From JANNBN01 sp031385545 (lineage in GTDB: Bacteria > Actinomycetota > Acidimicrobiia > Acidimicrobiales > JANYDT01): DNA of 64,000 nucleotides. Of the stretch, positions 17,525 to 26,757 are shown piece by piece. The position numbers and the translations under genes were made by a program. Positions within the stretch are counted from its first letter, which is position 1, and the number at the start of each line of letters is the position of its first letter. The notes beneath the pieces were generated by a model. That model was not told the origin of the DNA. It worked only from the letters and a program-made list of their open reading frames with translations, and made no database searches. The DNA lies in contig JANNBN010000166.1 of assembly GCA_031385545.1 (NCBI GenBank), positions 86,092 through 150,091 of the forward strand, in the 5' to 3' direction.

Positions 17525-19168
17525 ATGACCGGATGGAACTACGCAGCAGTCTTCGAGGCTGTGGTCTCGTCGGTTCCCGACCAGCTTGCCCAGGTATGCG
17601 GCGACCGTCGGTTCACCTGGGCGCAGTTCAATACACGGGCGGATGCGCTTGCGGCCCATCTGTTGCAATGCGGACTGGGCGAACAGGCCAAGGTGGCTGC
17701 ATATCTCACGAACTGCCCCGAGTACCTGGAGACGTACTTTGCTGCGGTCAAGGCCGGCATGGTTCCGGTCAACACCAACTTCCGATACGGACCAGACGAG
17801 ATCCGGTACCTCTTCGAGAACGCCGACGCCGAGGCCGTGGTGTTCCACGCTGTCTATGCGCCGCTGATCGAAGGTCTCCGCGCTCAACTCCCTGGCGTGC
17901 GGGAGTGGATCGTTGTCGATGATCCGGGCACAACCAACGGTGCTGCCGCAGCACCCTGGGCTTCACCGTACGACTCGATCATCCGCGCGCATAGCAATGT
18001 GGATGGCCCGGTGCGCGGACCGTGGGGCCTCAGCGGCGACCACCTGTTGTTCCTGTACACCGGCGGTACCACTGGCATGCCGAAGGGTGTGATGTGGCGC
18101 CAGGACGATTTGTTCAACGTGCTCGGCAGAGGCGGGCACGCTGCCCTCCAACTTCCCGGTGTCATGACTATCGACGAGCTGCGTACCCGCACGTTGCCGG
18201 TCTCGCCCGTGATGATGCCGGCGTGTCCGCTGATGCACGGCACAGGGCAGTTCAGCGCGCTCATCACCATGGCGCTCGGCGGCTGCGTCGTCACCAACCC
18301 GAACCGCTCGTTCGACCCGGCTGAGCTGTGGGACATCGTGCAGACGAACCACGTCACCAGTCTGGTGATCGTGGGCGATGCCTTCGCCAAACCGTTGCTG
18401 GCCGCGTTGGACGCATCGCCCGGCCGGTGGGATCTGTCGTCACTGACGATGATCTCCAGCAGCGGGGTGATGTGGAGCCAAGAGACGAAGGAGGGCTTGC
18501 TCGAGCATCTCGCCCACACCGTGCTGGTCGATAGTTACGGGTCGTCGGAAGCTGTTGGCCTTGGCGCGAGTGCATCGTCGAAGGGCAACGCGGCAACCAC
18601 CGCCGTGTTCCAACTCGGCCCTACCGTTCACGTGTTCAACGAGGACAACCAACGGGTTCAGGCCGGTTCGGAAGCGACCGGATTCGTGGCGATCAGCGGG
18701 TTCGTGCCGGTCGGGTACTACAAGGACCCCGAGAAGTCAGCTCGTACGTTTCGCACAATCGACGGTGTTCGCTATTCAGTGCCAGGCGACTTCGCCCGGG
18801 TCAACGCCGACGGAACCTTGCATCTCCTTGGGCGTGGGTCGGTGTGCATCAACACCGGCGGCGAGAAGGTGTTCCCCGAAGAGGTTGAAGAGGTGCTGAA
18901 GGTGCACGAACACGTAGCCGACGCGGTGTGCGTGGGTATCCCAGACGATCGGTTCGGCGAAGTCATATGCGCGGTTATCGAACAGTCTGCAGGAGCAGCG
19001 GTCGACGGGTTCGACCAGGACGCCGTGATTGCGTCGGTCGCCGCCCGCCTGGCCAAATACAAGACACCACGGCTGGTGGTGCTGGTCGACAGTATCGGAC
19101 GGTCCCCAGCAGGCAAGGTCGACTACAAGACCCTCACAGCAGTGGCCCGCGAGCGCCTCGGCCGCTAG
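17525..19168 (+). CDS. Acyl-CoA synthetase (AMP-forming)
   Basis: A 547-residue ANL-superfamily enzyme that activates a carboxylic acid with ATP and joins it to coenzyme A. Motifs in order: P-loop FLYTGGTTGMPKGVMWRQ, DSYGSSEAVG, YSVPGDFARVNADGTLHLLGRG (hinge), GGEKVFPEEVEEVL and the C-terminal catalytic lysine in SPAGKVDYK. Chain-length preference cannot be read. The ATG at 17525 gives the usual family length; no ribosome site is visible, and 131 bp separate it from the divergent MetE-like gene. Confidence 0.9.
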   Translation: MTGWNYAAVFEAVVSSVPDQLAQVCGDRRFTWAQFNTRADALAAHLLQCGLGEQAKVAAYLTNCPEYLETYFAAVKAGMVPVNTNFRYGPDEIRYLFENADAEAVVFHAVYAPLIEGLRAQLPGVREWIVVDDPGTTNGAAAAPWASPYDSIIRAHSNVDGPVRGPWGLSGDHLLFLYTGGTTGMPKGVMWRQDDLFNVLGRGGHAALQLPGVMTIDELRTRTLPVSPVMMPACPLMHGTGQFSALITMALGGCVVTNPNRSFDPAELWDIVQTNHVTSLVIVGDAFAKPLLAALDASPGRWDLSSLTMISSSGVMWSQETKEGLLEHLAHTVLVDSYGSSEAVGLGASASSKGNAATTAVFQLGPTVHVFNEDNQRVQAGSEATGFVAISGFVPVGYYKDPEKSARTFRTIDGVRYSVPGDFARVNADGTLHLLGRGSVCINTGGEKVFPEEVEEVLKVHEHVADAVCVGIPDDRFGEVICAVIEQSAGAAVDGFDQDAVIASVAARLAKYKTPRLVVLVDSIGRSPAGKVDYKTLTAVARERLGR

Positions 19169-19170
19169 AC

Positions 19171-19280
19171 CCCCACATCCGCGCAACTCTGGCCCCACAT
19201 ACGCGCAACTTGGCGCTTTTGCCCTGGCAGAGTCGTTGAAAAGGGCGAGTTGCGCGTATCAGGGGGGCAAGTTGCGCGTG
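19171..19280. repeat. Four-copy inverted/direct repeat forming a long hairpin
   Basis: The core CGCAACT or its reverse complement occurs four times: two direct copies (around 19181 and 19202, each inside CCCCACAT-CGCGCAACT with one variable base) and two inverted copies (around 19248 and 19270). The inner pair forms a perfect 12-bp stem (19199-19210 with 19248-19259), extendable inward to TTTT/AAAA and outward to CCCC/GGGG. It lies between the convergent acyl-CoA synthetase and DUF2786 genes, where a two-way terminator is expected. The four-fold repetition also suggests a mobile or REP-like element. Confidence 0.7.
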
Positions 19281-19364
19281 AGTCGGTGTGCGAAACACGA
19301 GATGCCACGCACGTCACCGGAGCCGTGCGCTGCAGCAACGGTCCGGGGATTGCGGAACCGCGAA

Positions 19365-20774
19365 CTACTTCGTGCGCTTACTGATGGGAACGTGGGCGTT
19401 GAGCGACGCGTTGTCAGCGGCGGCTCGGCCGGCGTGCCAGCCTGCCGCGTTGGAGATAGAGGAACGCGATGTCTTCACGTTGGGAAACACTTCGACCTGA
19501 TGCGCCAGCACCTGCTCGTTGCGGCTGGCGAGCACCGGTAGCAGCGACCCGCCAAAGGTGGTTCGTGCGTCATCAGCAGCGACTTCGGCGGCTTCTCGCA
19601 GCCGCTCGCCGATGCGGAGGGCAAACGCGATGATGAACGTTCGTCGGAAGGACTTGGTGCGCGAGGTTCCTGTGCGGTCGACCGAGCGGCCCGCGGCAAC
19701 CATCGACGAGGTGGCTTGGGTCAAGAGCGAGGTGAACAACAGCTCGGTGATGTCGAGGTCGGCTGGGAAGCCGAACACGGTGACCATACCCAGGTGCGCC
19801 GCCATCACTGCTGAACACCGATTGGCCTCGGCAACAACGGTGAGAAGAACCGCCTTTGCTTCGAAATATGGGTCTTCAACGTGCACCCGACGGGCTACGA
19901 CTCCGGACACCGATGGTGCGCCTGCATCGATCATGGCCAGGTCGATGGCGTGGCGCGCCATGAGCTGCTGTGCTTTCGCGGTGAGCGCGTCGGCTTCTTG
20001 GTCGAACGTTGTGGACTCTGCCTTGGCCAGCAGCCCGCGAACGGTGGCCAGCACCTTTTCGTCCAGCGTCTCCGACGCGGACCTGGTTGGTGCGGGGGCG
20101 ATGGGATGGCTGCTGGGAGGTGGGATGAGGACCGCCATCTTGGGCAGCCGCCGCAGGCTGACCAGCAACTCAATACCCACCCGAACGTCGGTGATGAGCC
20201 GCATTTCGGCGACCAACGAATGTGCGGTGGGCTCGACGAAAGTTGGCCGTACGTCGGCGCGTTCCGCCGCGGGATTGACATCGAGGGAGCCCAGCTGCCG
20301 CTCCCACCGGTCATCGAGGAACCGGCAGTGGCTGGCAGCTCGCTCCAGCCCGAGCGTGGCCACCAGCAAGGCGCGGTGCTCGGCGGAGTGGTATTTGGAG
20401 ACGACGTGAACCAGATCGAGTGGTTGCCAGCCGTCAGCGAATGTGGTGCGAACCGTCTGGACCAGCACCTCCTCGAGCACCATGACCCCGGCCCGGCGAC
20501 CGCTGGAAAGCGTTGGGGAAGTCAGCACTTCGATGCTGAGGAGCAACTCGTGCTCGATACCTCGAACGAACAGCGAAATGGCTGCGTCGAGATGCGGCTG
20601 AGCGTGCTCAAGCAACTCCGTATCCGAGCCGACCTGGCGCAACCGGATCGGCCCCGGTTGTGCAGACGGGTCTTGCCAACGCGCCCACGCCCGCCCTTCG
20701 GCGGTCGCCCTGCTGCTATTCAAGAGATCACGCTGACGATTGCCGGCGCGCCGTTTGGAGCTGTTGGAACCCAT
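19365..20774 (-). CDS. DUF2786 domain protein
   Basis: A 469-residue protein of unknown function. Residues about 240-280 (VLATVRGLLAKAESTTF... LMARHAIDLAMID) match the DUF2786 helical domain, and the C-terminal 180 residues look like the conserved partner domain found with it. The N-terminal 200 residues are helical and carry no motif I recognise. It has no signal peptide or membrane segment. DUF2786 proteins occur in phages and bacteria without a proven role. It stands alone between a repeat-rich gap and the RidA gene. Confidence 0.75.
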   Translation of the reverse strand: MGSNSSKRRAGNRQRDLLNSSRATAEGRAWARWQDPSAQPGPIRLRQVGSDTELLEHAQPHLDAAISLFVRGIEHELLLSIEVLTSPTLSSGRRAGVMVLEEVLVQTVRTTFADGWQPLDLVHVVSKYHSAEHRALLVATLGLERAASHCRFLDDRWERQLGSLDVNPAAERADVRPTFVEPTAHSLVAEMRLITDVRVGIELLVSLRRLPKMAVLIPPPSSHPIAPAPTRSASETLDEKVLATVRGLLAKAESTTFDQEADALTAKAQQLMARHAIDLAMIDAGAPSVSGVVARRVHVEDPYFEAKAVLLTVVAEANRCSAVMAAHLGMVTVFGFPADLDITELLFTSLLTQATSSMVAAGRSVDRTGTSRTKSFRRTFIIAFALRIGERLREAAEVAADDARTTFGGSLLPVLASRNEQVLAHQVEVFPNVKTSRSSISNAAGWHAGRAAADNASLNAHVPISKRTK

Positions 20775-20864
20775 GGGGTCAGATCCTGACAGCGGGGTAC
20801 GACATTATTGCCCGACCCGTTAGATCTCGACGGGTACGTCGTTGTGAGACCACCCGGGGGTCAC

Positions 20865-21266
20865 TCAGACGCGCTCGCGGTCGCGGCTGCCGATGACGGC
20901 ATCGATCTCGACCTCGACCTTCCACTGCGGGTTCATCAGACCACTGACTACCAGCATCGTGTTTGCCGGGCGGATTTCAGAAAACAGCTCACCGTGCAAG
21001 CGTTCAACGGCATGTGCGTCTGAGCGGTCGGTGAGATAGACACGAGTCCGCACCACGTCTGCCAAACTGCCACCGGCTTCCATCAGCGCCTTTTCGATGA
21101 TCTCGAAACAACGCCGCAGCTGCGAGGTCACGTCGGGTGCGCAGGTTCCGTCCGCGTTGACCGGTGCCGTTCCGCTGACGAACACCAGATTGTCGACGCG
21201 GACTGCGCGGCTGTACCCGACGATGAGTTCGTAAGGCAGACCGGACGAGATGCGCTGGCGCTCCAT
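20865..21266 (-). CDS. RidA family enamine/imine deaminase
   Basis: A 133-residue single-domain protein of the YjgF/YER057c/UK114 fold. The motif SEIRPANTMLVVSGL contains the arginine that binds the substrate carboxylate, and VEVEIDAVIG the conserved C-terminal strand with its acidic residue. Family enzymes hydrolyse reactive enamines released by PLP enzymes. The ATG at 21266 is used; a GTG directly before it (21269) is equivalent. It is divergent from adenosine deaminase with a 38-bp gap, so the two share a very short promoter region. Confidence 0.87.
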   Translation of the reverse strand: MERQRISSGLPYELIVGYSRAVRVDNLVFVSGTAPVNADGTCAPDVTSQLRRCFEIIEKALMEAGGSLADVVRTRVYLTDRSDAHAVERLHGELFSEIRPANTMLVVSGLMNPQWKVEVEIDAVIGSRDRERV

Positions 21267-21304
21267 CACGCAACCTTACGCAGGCAGCCGTGCAACACTT
21301 GGTC

Positions 21305-22480
21305 ATGTCAGCCACGATTTCCGCTGCAAACCAGTCCACACACAGCACACAAGACACGCAGGGCACCTCCGGTCAGTCAACCAGTCTTCGCTCAGACATC
21401 GTGAACCGCGCACCCAAGGTCTTGTTGCACGATCACCTTGATGGCGGACTGCGGCCCAGAACCATCATCGAGCTCGCTGGCGAGTGCGGTTACCGCGGCC
21501 TGCCATCGTCGGACCCGCACGAATTGGCTTTGCTCATCCGCCGTGGTGCTGACCGCAAGGACCTCACCCTGTACCTCGAAGGCTTCGCCCACACCTGCGG
21601 AGTGCTGCAGCACAAAGACGCCCTCACCCGCGCCGCGCACGAATGCGCACTCGACCTCGCAGCCGACGGCGTCGTCTACGCCGAGGTGCGCTTCGCCCCC
21701 GAGCTGCACATGGAGGCCGGCCTGACGCTCGACGAAGTTGTCGAGGCAGCGCAGGAAGGTTTCCGGTCGGGCCAGGCCGCCGCAGCAGCAGCTGGGGCAC
21801 CCATCGTCATCGGCACGCTGTGTTCAGCCATGCGACAGGCAGCCCAGTCCAACGAAATTGCCGCGCTCGCCATTCGCCATCGGGACTCCGGGGTGGTCGG
21901 CTTCGACATCGCAGGCCCAGAGAAGGGCTTCCCGCCCAGCCGTCACCTTGACGCGTTCAACCTGGTGCACGAGGCCAACTTCCACACCACCATCCACGCC
22001 GGCGAAGCATTCGGCCTCCCGTCCATCCACGAAGCGCTGCAGTACTGCGGCGCCGAACGCTTGGGCCACGGGGTGCGCATTGTCGATGACATTACGGTCA
22101 ACCCCGACGGTAGCTACGAGCTTGGCCGACTGGCGGCGTTCGTGCGAGACCGGCGGGTCCCGTTGGAGATGTGCCCGTCGTCCAACGTGCACACGGGTGC
22201 CGCCTCCTCGATTGCACAACACCCGATTGCATTGCTGAAACGACTCCGGTTCCGGGTGACCGTCAACACCGACAACCGCTTGATGTCAGGCGTCTCGATG
22301 AGCTCGGAAATGCAGGAGTTGGTCAACACGTTCGGGTACGGGCTTGATGACCTGCAGTGGTTCACGGTCAACGCGATGAAAAGCGCATTCTGGCCGTTCG
22401 CAGACCGGCTGCGTCTCATCGATCAGGTCATCAAACCTTCCTACGCGCGCTTACGGACAGAACTGCTCACCGGGAGCTGA
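21305..22480 (+). CDS. add: Adenosine deaminase
   Basis: A 391-residue metallo-amidohydrolase that converts adenosine and deoxyadenosine to inosine and deoxyinosine. Zinc and catalytic residues are visible in LHDHLDGGLRP (His-x-His), IHAGEAFG (His and the catalytic Glu), ERLGHGVRI (His) and VNTDNRLMS (Asp). About 25 residues before the domain are Ser/Thr-rich and look disordered. The ATG at 21305 is chosen; a GTG at 21290 is possible. It complements cdd and deoC in breaking down imported nucleosides. Confidence 0.93.
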   Translation: MSATISAANQSTHSTQDTQGTSGQSTSLRSDIVNRAPKVLLHDHLDGGLRPRTIIELAGECGYRGLPSSDPHELALLIRRGADRKDLTLYLEGFAHTCGVLQHKDALTRAAHECALDLAADGVVYAEVRFAPELHMEAGLTLDEVVEAAQEGFRSGQAAAAAAGAPIVIGTLCSAMRQAAQSNEIAALAIRHRDSGVVGFDIAGPEKGFPPSRHLDAFNLVHEANFHTTIHAGEAFGLPSIHEALQYCGAERLGHGVRIVDDITVNPDGSYELGRLAAFVRDRRVPLEMCPSSNVHTGAASSIAQHPIALLKRLRFRVTVNTDNRLMSGVSMSSEMQELVNTFGYGLDDLQWFTVNAMKSAFWPFADRLRLIDQVIKPSYARLRTELLTGS

Positions 22481-22486
22481 TTCGCG

Positions 22487-23113
22487 TCAGCGAGTCCGGC
22501 TGGCCGCAAGCCGAGCGGCGAGCGGTTCAAACCCAGGGCCACCCAATTCGGTCAGCACCGACCCGCGTCCCGACACAGTCATAATCAGTGCCTCGGCAAG
22601 CCCCTCCACCACCGGCCCCGAGCCCTGTTCAAACTCCATGTCTGTTGCACGCAGGGTCAACCCGCGACAACGCGTCGACTCTTCCCAAATGGTGCGGTCA
22701 AGCACCACCTGCAACCGTTCCTCGTCGACGTGGCGCGGCTTGCCCAATGGGCGGCGAATGTCTTGATGGTGGATGAACAGGTCCGCAAGGACCGACGCCG
22801 TTGTTGAGCGCGGCGGAACACGGCGATTGCCGATGGTGGCTGCGATACTTCCCAACAGCTCGGTGGTGGGCCGAGCCCCCTGCGCCCGAGCTACCCGGTC
22901 CGAGAGCTTCGGCACACTCCACCCCGCCTTCAGCAGCGGCATGAACACCGAACCGCGCGTAACAGTAGGTACCCATATCAGATGCGCAACCACCTCGCGC
23001 ACACGCCAGCCGATACACAACGACTGCGTATCCCAGTCAGTTTCCGACAGTCCCGCAAGAAACTGGGCAAGGTCTCGACGCTCGTCATCGACGAGGTCCC
23101 ACAGTTCACTCAT
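22487..23113 (-). CDS. DinB-fold, maleylpyruvate-isomerase/mycothiol-type protein (TIGR03083-like)
   Basis: A 208-residue protein whose N-terminal 150 residues match the DinB-like four-helix metal-binding fold of the TIGR03083 family (WDLVDDERRDLAQFLAGLSETDWD, then WRVREVVAHLIW, and LADLFIHHQDIRRPLG with the metal-site histidines). Related actinobacterial enzymes use mycothiol as a thiol cofactor; that link is by family only. The stop lies 6 bp from the convergent add stop. Confidence 0.75.
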   Translation of the reverse strand: MSELWDLVDDERRDLAQFLAGLSETDWDTQSLCIGWRVREVVAHLIWVPTVTRGSVFMPLLKAGWSVPKLSDRVARAQGARPTTELLGSIAATIGNRRVPPRSTTASVLADLFIHHQDIRRPLGKPRHVDEERLQVVLDRTIWEESTRCRGLTLRATDMEFEQGSGPVVEGLAEALIMTVSGRGSVLTELGGPGFEPLAARLAASRTR

Positions 23114-23123
23114 GCAACGACTC

Positions 23124-24815
23124 TCACGTGTTCAGCACCTGTTCCATTGAAGCACGCAGCCCGCTGATCGACGGCTGCGAGTCCTTGCCGAGCACTTCGA
23201 AGTACACCTTGCACTTCGGCTCGGTTCCGCTGGGGCGAACCACCACTCGGCCGCTGTCTCCGATCTTGATGACCACCACATCGGCCGGCGGGTTGCCCAG
23301 CGCAAGGTCACGCCACCCGCTGACAGCGACACCATCCAAGTGAGCCGGGGGGTTGGCCCGCAGTCGCGCCATGAGATCGACCATCCTTCCCTGCGCGTCG
23401 GATCCGTCGAACCGGATGGACCACTGCGCGGTGCGAGATGCCCCATACCGGGCGGCAATCTGGTCAAGCCGAGCCACCACGGTGGAGCCATCGCCAAGCA
23501 CACGGGCGGCCAGGTCGGCCATGACCACTGCAGCGCTGATGCCGTCCTTGTCGTGGACCAGTTGGCCGACACTGAAGCCGATTGCTTCCTCGTACATCAG
23601 CACAGTTGCCAAGTCGGGGGCCGCCATCGATGCCCGGGCCAGGTACTTGAACCCCGTGAGCGTTTCGGCGTACTGCACACCATGCTTCGCAGCGATGACC
23701 GACAGCAGGGAAGACGAAACCACGGTGGTTGCAACAAGCCGCGCAGCACCCATCGATGAGGTCGCGTCGAGCAGATGATCGGCCAGCAGCCAGCCGATTT
23801 CGTCGCCGCTGAGCTGGCGCCATCCGCCTGGCGCTGCCGGGTCCGGAATGGCGGCGGTCATCCGATCCGCATCGGGATCATTGGCGATGACGATGTGCGC
23901 GTCGAGCTGCCTGGCGAGCTGCAACGACAGGTCAAGCGCGCCGGGCTCTTCAGGGTTGGGGAAGGCCACGGTGGGGAAATCGGGGTTTGGATCTCGCTGT
24001 TCGGGCACATCGTGCACGCCGGCAAACCCGCACTGCGCCATTGCGGCATGCAGTGTGGCGGCACCGACACCGTGCATGGCTGTGTAAACGATGCAAAGCG
24101 CCGAGCGATCGGTCAGTGTGGATGTCGCCGGGTCCAGCGCACTGATCCCACGAAGATAAGCGTGCATCACGTCGTCCGGCCACGTGGTGATGTTGTCGTT
24201 CGGATATGACGAGACCAGGACCGGTGACGCTGCCACTGATCGTATGTGTGCTTCTATTTCCCGATCGGCCGGCGACACGATCTGCGCACCATCACCCAGG
24301 TATACCTTGTAGCCATTGTCAGCGGCCGGGTTGTGGCTCGCCGTGACCTGAACGCCGCCAACCGAACCGAGATGCGTCGTTGCGAACGCAAGTAGCGGGG
24401 TTGGCACGTGTGATGCGGACAGCGCCACCGTGAACCCAGCAGCGACCAGGACCGTTGCCGCGTCTTCAGCAAAGGTTCTGCTGCCATGCCGCGCATCGTG
24501 ACCCACGACGACCAAACCACCACTGTGACCCTGTTCAACCAGCCAGGCGGCAAACCCGGCCGTTGCGTGGCGCACGACAAGACGGTTCATCCGTGCCGGA
24601 CCTGCGCCGATAGGTGCCCGCAGCCCAGCGGTGCCAAAGGCCAGCGGCGCTGCGAACAGCTCGGTCAACTGGTCGAAGTCGCCGTCGTCGACCAGTTCCT
24701 GCAGACACGTACGCGTTTCTTCGTCGGGGTCCTGCGAGATCCACGAATGCACTGCGGCCAGCAGGTCTGCGTCTGACCCCTCGGTGGGGTCGGCTGACAG
24801 GGGAGCTTCAGTCAC
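23124..24815 (-). CDS. Phosphohexomutase-superfamily enzyme, possibly phosphopentomutase
   Basis: A 563-residue four-domain alpha-D-phosphohexomutase. The active-site serine is in TASHNPAADNGYKVY, the metal loop in NDPDADRM, the sugar-binding loop in MYEEAIGFSVG and the phosphate loop in RPSGTEPK. The length and the EEAIGF loop fit the PGM2/PmmB branch, which includes phosphopentomutases as well as glucose/mannose mutases. Neighbouring add, cdd and deoC argue for ribose-1-phosphate/deoxyribose-1-phosphate conversion to the 5-phosphate, the step just before deoC; this is inference. Its end is 10 bp from the DinB-fold gene. Confidence 0.88.
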   Translation of the reverse strand: MTEAPLSADPTEGSDADLLAAVHSWISQDPDEETRTCLQELVDDGDFDQLTELFAAPLAFGTAGLRAPIGAGPARMNRLVVRHATAGFAAWLVEQGHSGGLVVVGHDARHGSRTFAEDAATVLVAAGFTVALSASHVPTPLLAFATTHLGSVGGVQVTASHNPAADNGYKVYLGDGAQIVSPADREIEAHIRSVAASPVLVSSYPNDNITTWPDDVMHAYLRGISALDPATSTLTDRSALCIVYTAMHGVGAATLHAAMAQCGFAGVHDVPEQRDPNPDFPTVAFPNPEEPGALDLSLQLARQLDAHIVIANDPDADRMTAAIPDPAAPGGWRQLSGDEIGWLLADHLLDATSSMGAARLVATTVVSSSLLSVIAAKHGVQYAETLTGFKYLARASMAAPDLATVLMYEEAIGFSVGQLVHDKDGISAAVVMADLAARVLGDGSTVVARLDQIAARYGASRTAQWSIRFDGSDAQGRMVDLMARLRANPPAHLDGVAVSGWRDLALGNPPADVVVIKIGDSGRVVVRPSGTEPKCKVYFEVLGKDSQPSISGLRASMEQVLNT

Positions 24816-24850
24816 GCGGTCAGTCTGTCACCGGGCAGCGCGCCGGGTAC

Positions 24851-25507
24851 TCAGCCAAGCGCTTCGAGGATGGACACCGTGGCAGATGTGCCGATGCGCG
24901 TTGCGCCGGCGTCGATCATGGCCAATGCCGCTGACAGATCCCGGACACCGCCGCTCGCCTTCACACCCAGGCGCCCTCCGACGCATGCGGCCATGCGTCG
25001 GACTGCTTCGACCGACGCGCCGCCCGCTGCGTGAAACCCCGTTGAGGTCTTGACGTAGTCAGCCCCGGCCATTTCGGCAGCCTCGCAACTCGCGTCGATC
25101 TCGTCGCCTGTGAGCACCGCAGATTCGAGGATCACCTTCAACGTGGCGCGTGGAACCGCCAGGCGAACCTGCGCGATGTCGTCTTCGACCAACTCCCACT
25201 CCCCCGCTTTGACCATGCCGAGGTTGATCACCATGTCGATCTCGGTTGCGCCGGCAGCGTAGGCAAGCGCGGCCTCGAACGCTTTCACTTGCGTGGACAC
25301 TGCGCCGCTTGGAAAGCCGATCGTTGTGCAGATCGCAATCGAGTCCGACAGCAGATCATCGGGCAACGGCAACTGCCACGGCATCACACATACTGCGGCA
25401 ACGCCGTACAGGTTTGCTTCTCGGCAGAGATGCTCGACCTGTTCGGGCGTTGCCTCGGGCTTCAGCAATGTGTGGTCGATGTAGCGGGCGAGTTCGTCGC
25501 GATTCAC
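24851..25507 (-). CDS. deoC: Deoxyribose-phosphate aldolase
   Basis: A 218-residue class I aldolase that splits 2-deoxyribose 5-phosphate into glyceraldehyde 3-phosphate and acetaldehyde. IDHTLLKPEAT is the N-terminal signature, and the Schiff-base lysine lies in GADYVKTSTGFHAAGGA. The second active-site lysine is in LGVKASGGVRD. The start is GTG (25507). It precedes the mutase gene by 35 bp on the same strand, consistent with one transcription unit for deoxynucleoside breakdown. Confidence 0.95.
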   Translation of the reverse strand: MNRDELARYIDHTLLKPEATPEQVEHLCREANLYGVAAVCVMPWQLPLPDDLLSDSIAICTTIGFPSGAVSTQVKAFEAALAYAAGATEIDMVINLGMVKAGEWELVEDDIAQVRLAVPRATLKVILESAVLTGDEIDASCEAAEMAGADYVKTSTGFHAAGGASVEAVRRMAACVGGRLGVKASGGVRDLSAALAMIDAGATRIGTSATVSILEALG

Positions 25508-25569
25508 GACATCATCGTCTCACGCGTTCCCCGACAGCGGAACGTTCCGACCATCCGAGATCGGTGTGC

Positions 25570-26757
25570 TCAGCTGTTGTGAACGAACTCGGCGTAACAG
25601 CCCGTCGGCCCGGGCACGGCAGTCGCGATCGTTGCAATGACACACGCTGCAGGACGACCAGGGACCTGCGCTGTGTTGTCAGCAGCGAGACCTGAATTGT
25701 CCTTGATGGAACCGGTTGGCGTGGTGTCGTACTGAGCAGTCACCTTGCAACTCGCACCAGCCGGTACGTTGTTGAGTACAAACTGCTGACCGTCCGACAG
25801 CGGTACCAACAACCCGCCGCTCGTCGTGCCGGCACTGCACTGCACCGTGAGATTGGCTGAGGCGCTGACGATGAAGCTCAGGCTTGCAGCGTTGACGACG
25901 GCCATCACCCGGCGAATTGGATTGCCGGCGGTTCCTGCACTGCGAGCAATCACGAGGCTCCCGAACGGGATCGAGATGACTCCGAGCCCTCCGGCCGACA
26001 CCGTGAAAGGGATAGCGGGGGCTTCAGCGCACGTCCCGGGAGTCACCCACGACAGGAGGCGGGCCGACGTGTCCGTGTTGGAGAAGCTCACTCGAATGTT
26101 TGCGTTCACGGTCCCCGCAGGAAGTGCCGGCGCACAGGGGACGGTCTGGCTCACCTTGCGGGTGATGATCAGATCGCCGACTGCAGCTGGCGGCCCTGTT
26201 GTGGTGGTGGTACCTGCGATCGTGGTTGTCGTCGTTACAGCCGCGATCGTGGTTGTCGTTCCGGCAACTGTCGTCGCCGCAACCGTCGATGGTGTCGTCG
26301 CAACAACAGCCGGAAGCCCGGCCGTCACCTTCACCTTCAACCGGACCTTCACGGTGGTGCGACCGTCGGAACCGGAAACCGTCAGCGTGGTGGACCCGAT
26401 CGCTGCAGTCGCATCCGCGGTGGCAACAAGATCGGTGTCGTCGCCCTCCAACGGGTTCTCGTCGAAGATCATCTTCAGGCCCTTACGGGTGGACGACGAC
26501 AGCCTGATTGGGCCTTCGAACGTACCGACCCGCGTGACGAGCACCGTCACCGACGATGACGAACCGCGGCCGACTGTGAGGGTTGAGGCGTCCAACGCCA
26601 ACTTGAACCGCGGCTTCTTCGAGACGGCCGAGACGGGTTGCGCAACTCCTCCGACCACACCTCCAGCCAGTAAGACGGCAACTACTCCGAGCCCGATGAT
26701 TCGGGTTCGTGCAGCGATCGTGGATCGCAAGCAGGCTGATCTCCGAAGGGTCATCAT
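25570..26757 (-). CDS. Secreted Thr-rich protein of unknown function
   Basis: A 395-residue protein with an N-terminal signal peptide (Arg-rich start, hydrophobic core IIGLGVVAVLLAGGVVGGVA, ending near VSA at residue 44). Next comes an Ig-like beta-sandwich of about 100 residues (KLALDASTLTVGRGSSSSVTV), then a Thr/Ala/Val-rich linker with runs such as TTTTT. A C-terminal domain of about 200 residues carries six or so cysteines (SQTVPCAPALPAG, TPGTCAEAPA, VQCSAG, ASCKVT, AACVIAT, GCYAEF). The C-terminal half recalls DUF5979-like surface repeats, but I do not recognise it firmly. It is probably exported, and its function is unknown. Confidence 0.7.
   Translation of the reverse strand: MMTLRRSACLRSTIAARTRIIGLGVVAVLLAGGVVGGVAQPVSAVSKKPRFKLALDASTLTVGRGSSSSVTVLVTRVGTFEGPIRLSSSTRKGLKMIFDENPLEGDDTDLVATADATAAIGSTTLTVSGSDGRTTVKVRLKVKVTAGLPAVVATTPSTVAATTVAGTTTTIAAVTTTTTIAGTTTTTGPPAAVGDLIITRKVSQTVPCAPALPAGTVNANIRVSFSNTDTSARLLSWVTPGTCAEAPAIPFTVSAGGLGVISIPFGSLVIARSAGTAGNPIRRVMAVVNAASLSFIVSASANLTVQCSAGTTSGGLLVPLSDGQQFVLNNVPAGASCKVTAQYDTTPTGSIKDNSGLAADNTAQVPGRPAACVIATIATAVPGPTGCYAEFVHNS

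Noticed and set aside
19171..19280. Possible short CRISPR array
   Set aside because: The copies are in both directions, only about 8-12 bp long and without regular spacers, and no cas gene is near.
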